Below are positions 61,199 through 64,000 of a stretch of DNA of 64,000 nt, piece by piece. The DNA comes from JAHEEM01 sp036396795 (GTDB taxonomy: Bacteria > Pseudomonadota > Gammaproteobacteria > Steroidobacterales > Rariloculaceae), in NCBI GenBank assembly GCA_036396795.1, contig DASWKF010000017.1, positions 62,001-126,000 on the forward strand, written 5' to 3'. A program made the translations under genes and the position numbers. Every line of letters begins with the position of its first letter. Positions within the stretch are counted from its first letter, which is position 1. The notes beneath the pieces are model-generated. The model did no database searches. It was not told the origin of the DNA and saw nothing but the letters and a program-made list of their open reading frames with translations.

Positions 61199-62476
61199 AT
61201 GTTCCAGTTGTCGAGACGCCTTCTGATCACCATCCTGCTTTCCGGCGGTCTGCCGGCGTATGCGCAGAGCCAGTTGGCCGCGTTACCTGACGGGCCGGGG
61301 AAGGAGCTGGTCGAAGCCGCCTGTGTGGCGTGCCATGAGACCGACGTGATCTTCAGCTCGACCGGATACACGCACGAGCAGTGGGGCCGCCTGATCAGCA
61401 AGATGATCGACCTGCCGGATTCACTGAAGGCGAGCATCACGCAATACCTGGCAACGAGCTTTCCGGAGAAATACGATCGCCGCCCGACCCTGGCACTCGG
61501 CAACGCCAAGATTACCTTCCTGGAGTGGACCGTTCCCACGCCTGGGCAGCGGCCGCGGGATCCGGTCATGACGCCGGACGGGATGATCTGGTGGGCGGGG
61601 ATGTACGGCAGCTTGATCGGCCGACTCGATCCGAAGAGCGGCGAAATGACGGAGTGGAAGCTCGATCCGCAAGCCAGGCCGCACAGCATTATCGACGACG
61701 CGCAGGGCAACATCTGGTACACGGGCAACGGCAACGGCACCGTGGGGATGCTCGACCCGGATACGGGTGAGATCACGGTCTACCCAATGCCCGATCCCGC
61801 CGCGCGCGACCCGCATACGCCCATCTTCAGCCGCAACGGCGATTACTGGTTCACCGTCCAGAACAGCAACATGCTCGGCCGCTTGGTCCCGGATACCGGC
61901 GACATCCGGCTGACTCATATGCCGACCGAGAACGCGCGGCCCTATGGCATCAAGGAAGATTCCACGGGCATGATCTGGATCGCCTACCGCGGCGCCGCGA
62001 AGATCGCGCGGGTCGATCCGGATTCGTGGGAAATCGAGGAATTCGAGACACCCGATCCGGATCCGCAATCACACCACGGCAACTACTACATTCGCCGGCT
62101 CGCGATCGACAGCTACGACACGATTTGGTACGTGGATTCCGGACGCGGCTATCTGGGCCGTCTCGATCCGAGGACCGGCGAGATTGACGAGTGGCTGACC
62201 CCCAGCGGACCCGGCTCGCATCCTTACGCGATCGAGGTCGTCAACGACATCGTTTGGCTCAACGAGTCGGAACAGCGGCCCGACGTGCTGCTGCGGTTCG
62301 ACCCGCAAACCGAGCGGTTCCAGAGCTGGCCCATCCCTTCCGGGGTGGGCATCATCCGCAACATGCGGGCGACGCATGAAGGCAACCTGGTGATTCACCA
62401 GAGCAGCAGCAATACCGTAGGCCTCGTCCTTATCGACCGCGAGAGCTCGTGGGTCCCGGGGCCGTATCGGCCCTGA
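61199..62476 (+). CDS. Secreted haem c domain fused to streptogramin-lyase-like propeller
   Basis: 425 residues from ATG 61199, with GGGGGGAGAAG upstream. Signal peptide to AYAQ. A small N-terminal domain has a haem c site, VEAACVACHE (CxxCH), and helices to about residue 90. The rest is a beta-propeller with Vgb (virginiamycin B lyase) repeats: PDGMIWWAGMYGSLIGRLDP, GNIWYTGNGNGTVGMLDPDTG and DTIWYVDSGRGYLGRLDP. The fusion suggests electron transfer coupled to propeller catalysis or sensing. Followed 34 bp later by a DUF6152 fusion gene. Confidence 0.82.
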   Translation: MFQLSRRLLITILLSGGLPAYAQSQLAALPDGPGKELVEAACVACHETDVIFSSTGYTHEQWGRLISKMIDLPDSLKASITQYLATSFPEKYDRRPTLALGNAKITFLEWTVPTPGQRPRDPVMTPDGMIWWAGMYGSLIGRLDPKSGEMTEWKLDPQARPHSIIDDAQGNIWYTGNGNGTVGMLDPDTGEITVYPMPDPAARDPHTPIFSRNGDYWFTVQNSNMLGRLVPDTGDIRLTHMPTENARPYGIKEDSTGMIWIAYRGAAKIARVDPDSWEIEEFETPDPDPQSHHGNYYIRRLAIDSYDTIWYVDSGRGYLGRLDPRTGEIDEWLTPSGPGSHPYAIEVVNDIVWLNESEQRPDVLLRFDPQTERFQSWPIPSGVGIIRNMRATHEGNLVIHQSSSNTVGLVLIDRESSWVPGPYRP

Positions 62477-62510
62477 TAGGTCGCGATGTACTAGACCTCG
62501 AGAAGAACTA

Positions 62511-63578
62511 ATGAAGGTCGAAAAAGAGACTCTGGTCGCAGAGATCGTCAGCGCAGCGATGCTCCTCGTCTGCTTGTCGCTGTTACCCGCCGCGACGAGC
62601 GCGCACCACTCCAGAGTGGAGTACACCGACGGCGCGATGCACGAGATCGAGGGCGAGGTGGTCAGAGTCGTGTGGAGAAATCCGCACATCATGATCACCG
62701 TCAGAGCCGTGACGGCCGAGGGAACGGCGGAGGATTGGGTACTGGAAGGCCCCGGGGCGGGGACCGTGCGGCAGGAGGGTCTGATCGACGGCTATGTTTC
62801 GCAAGGCGATCGGGTGAAGGCCTCAGGCCAACGATCCGACCGCCGCGAGCATTGGCTCAGGCTTGCGAACGTGCTCGCCCCGAGCGGAACCGAGCTGGTC
62901 TTCACCAGCGCGGGGCCGCGATGGTCGTCCGACTTCATCGGCGGCAGCCGAGAGGCGGAGGCCGAGGCCGCCGAGGATGAAACGCCGCCCGAAGGAATCT
63001 TTCGCGTCTGGGTGTGGACGGGCGGCACGCCGTACGAGGTGACGGAAGAGCCCCCGCTGACGCCCGAGGCGATGGCCGCCTACCAAAGCTACGATCCGCT
63101 CCGGGACGACCCCGTTCTCGAGTGCGAGCTTCCCGGGATGCCGCGGGTCATGACGATTGCAGGCGCTCGTCCGTTCGAGCTCGAGCGGCGCGGTGAGGAT
63201 ATTCTGATTGTTTCCCAAAACTTCAATCAGACTCGAGTGATCCACCTGAGCAACGGAGCCGTGCCGAGCGACACGGAGGCGACCTCACTGGGGTATTCAC
63301 GGGGCCGCTGGGAGGGAGAGACTCTGGTTGTCTCGACGACCCGGATCAGCTACCCGTTCTTCGATATACCGCCGTGGTGGGGTATTCCGCAGACGGAGGC
63401 GATCGAAATCGTCGAGCGCTTTACTCCCGACGGGGACAGGCTCGTGTATGACTTCTGGGCGTATGACCCAACGACATTCACGGCACCGATCGACAAGCCC
63501 GGTTTCCTGATGTGGACTTGGCAACCGGGGCTGGAGGTCGAGGCGGATCGCTGCGAACCCTATTTCGAGGATCCTTAA
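62511..63578 (+). CDS. Fusion of DUF6152 and C-x-P-x-G-x-P-R domains
   Basis: 355 residues from ATG 62511. Signal peptide ends ATSA; mature start His32-His33. N-terminal DUF6152 core: EIEGEVVRVVWRNPHIMITV. After about residue 165 an acidic linker (EAEAEAAEDE) leads to the second domain with ECELPGMPRVM, SLGYSRGRWEGETLVVST and a last Cys (DRCEPYFEDP). The two parts are separate neighbouring genes elsewhere here (38307/38772, 56030/56513), so the fusion shows they work together. Function unknown. Confidence 0.82.
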   Translation: MKVEKETLVAEIVSAAMLLVCLSLLPAATSAHHSRVEYTDGAMHEIEGEVVRVVWRNPHIMITVRAVTAEGTAEDWVLEGPGAGTVRQEGLIDGYVSQGDRVKASGQRSDRREHWLRLANVLAPSGTELVFTSAGPRWSSDFIGGSREAEAEAAEDETPPEGIFRVWVWTGGTPYEVTEEPPLTPEAMAAYQSYDPLRDDPVLECELPGMPRVMTIAGARPFELERRGEDILIVSQNFNQTRVIHLSNGAVPSDTEATSLGYSRGRWEGETLVVSTTRISYPFFDIPPWWGIPQTEAIEIVERFTPDGDRLVYDFWAYDPTTFTAPIDKPGFLMWTWQPGLEVEADRCEPYFEDP

Positions 63579-63631
63579 GACAGGGCTTTCATCCCAGCAG
63601 CGGTAAGAATGAGCGTCGCAACGGAGGCGAG

Positions 63632-64000
63632 ATGAGCTGGATTCGTGTTGGTTTCCTGCTCGGGGGCTGGTTCGGAGCCTCATGGGCGGGAGCACACCAT
63701 GCGGCTACGGGGCTTTACGACGGGAGCAGCATCGGAGAGGTGGAGGGAGAGATCACTTCTATCTTTTGGCGTAACCCTCATGTGCGGCTTCGGATCGAGC
63801 GCGATGGCGAGGCGGGCCCGGAGGAGTGGGCGGTGGAGTTCGGTTCCGTGAACACGCTGGAGCGCATCGGGGTCAGCTCGGACATGGTGCAAGTAGGCGA
63901 TCGCGTAAAGGTCTCCGGAAGGCTGGGGCGAGACGGCTTGAAGGCTCTGTTCGCGGATTCAGTCACGCTGTCCGATGGTAGGGAGCTGCCACTGAATGCC
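63632..64000 (+). CDS. DUF6152 family exported protein, 3' end beyond the window
   Basis: 123 residues from ATG 63632 (CGGAGGCG upstream), open to the window edge and still in frame. Signal peptide to WAGA, mature start His22-His23 (HHAATGLYD). Core GEVEGEITSIFWRNPHVRLRIER and VQVGDRVKVSGRL. It follows the fusion gene by 53 bp and resembles its first half, so it may be a second fusion that continues outside the window. Confidence 0.8.
   Translation, partial: MSWIRVGFLLGGWFGASWAGAHHAATGLYDGSSIGEVEGEITSIFWRNPHVRLRIERDGEAGPEEWAVEFGSVNTLERIGVSSDMVQVGDRVKVSGRLGRDGLKALFADSVTLSDGRELPLNA

Overview
The window looks like chromosomal DNA of a high-GC gammaproteobacterium. The evidence is gene order: nnr-tsaE-amiB ... 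mutL-miaA-hfq-hflX-hflK-hflC-(DUF2065)-purA and pcnB-(deoxynucleoside kinase)-panB-panC are both classic gammaproteobacterial neighbourhoods. MutL carries a near-canonical endonuclease motif, as in groups without MutH. I cannot name the genus. The many secreted DUF6152, NHL-propeller and esterase genes suggest a heterotroph from a soil or marine lineage (inference).

Layout. 1-9.3 kb: two secreted or outer-membrane proteins on the minus strand, an SLC13 permease, a damaged FtsX-type ABC permease, a lipoprotein transglycosylase, a HIT hydrolase, a coupled membrane protein/methyltransferase set, an SDR and a YSC84 protein. 9.4-18 kb: tRNA-Glu(CUC), pcnB, a deoxynucleoside kinase, panB, panC, queG, nnr, tsaE, amiB. 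18-26.3 kb: an 8.3-kb insertion between amiB and mutL. It holds a GNAT enzyme, a tandem ModA-like binding protein, NIPSNAP, DUF6152 and GFA proteins, and a ZnuD-like receptor with a small partner. 26.4-38.1 kb: mutL to purA, then an MltD-like transglycosylase and a GAF-GGDEF diguanylate cyclase. 38.3-64 kb: an accessory zone made almost wholly of exported proteins.

The accessory zone is built from a few recurring modules: (a) DUF6152 proteins that all begin, after the predicted signal cleavage, with His-His and share an Asn-Pro-His motif; (b) a secreted family with a C-x-P-x-G-x-P-R motif and a late Cys, found beside a DUF6152 gene twice and fused to one once; (c) large NHL-type beta-propellers (four close relatives plus a haem c-Vgb-like propeller and a PQQ-sugar-dehydrogenase-like propeller); (d) lipoprotein or secreted alpha/beta hydrolases paired with the propellers. 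The hydrolase-propeller pair is duplicated in tandem. I read this as an undescribed periplasmic, possibly metal-dependent, system for modifying or breaking down an organic substrate. The substrate is unknown.

The longest gap without a gene is 39576-39926 (an AT-rich patch and a 17-bp palindrome). Position 18512-18783 (272 bp) holds nothing I can support. No insertion sequence, integrase, CRISPR array or rRNA was seen. Long reading frames opposite pcnB, panB/panC, mutL, the TonB receptor and the acyl-CoA dehydrogenase are GC-rich shadows.
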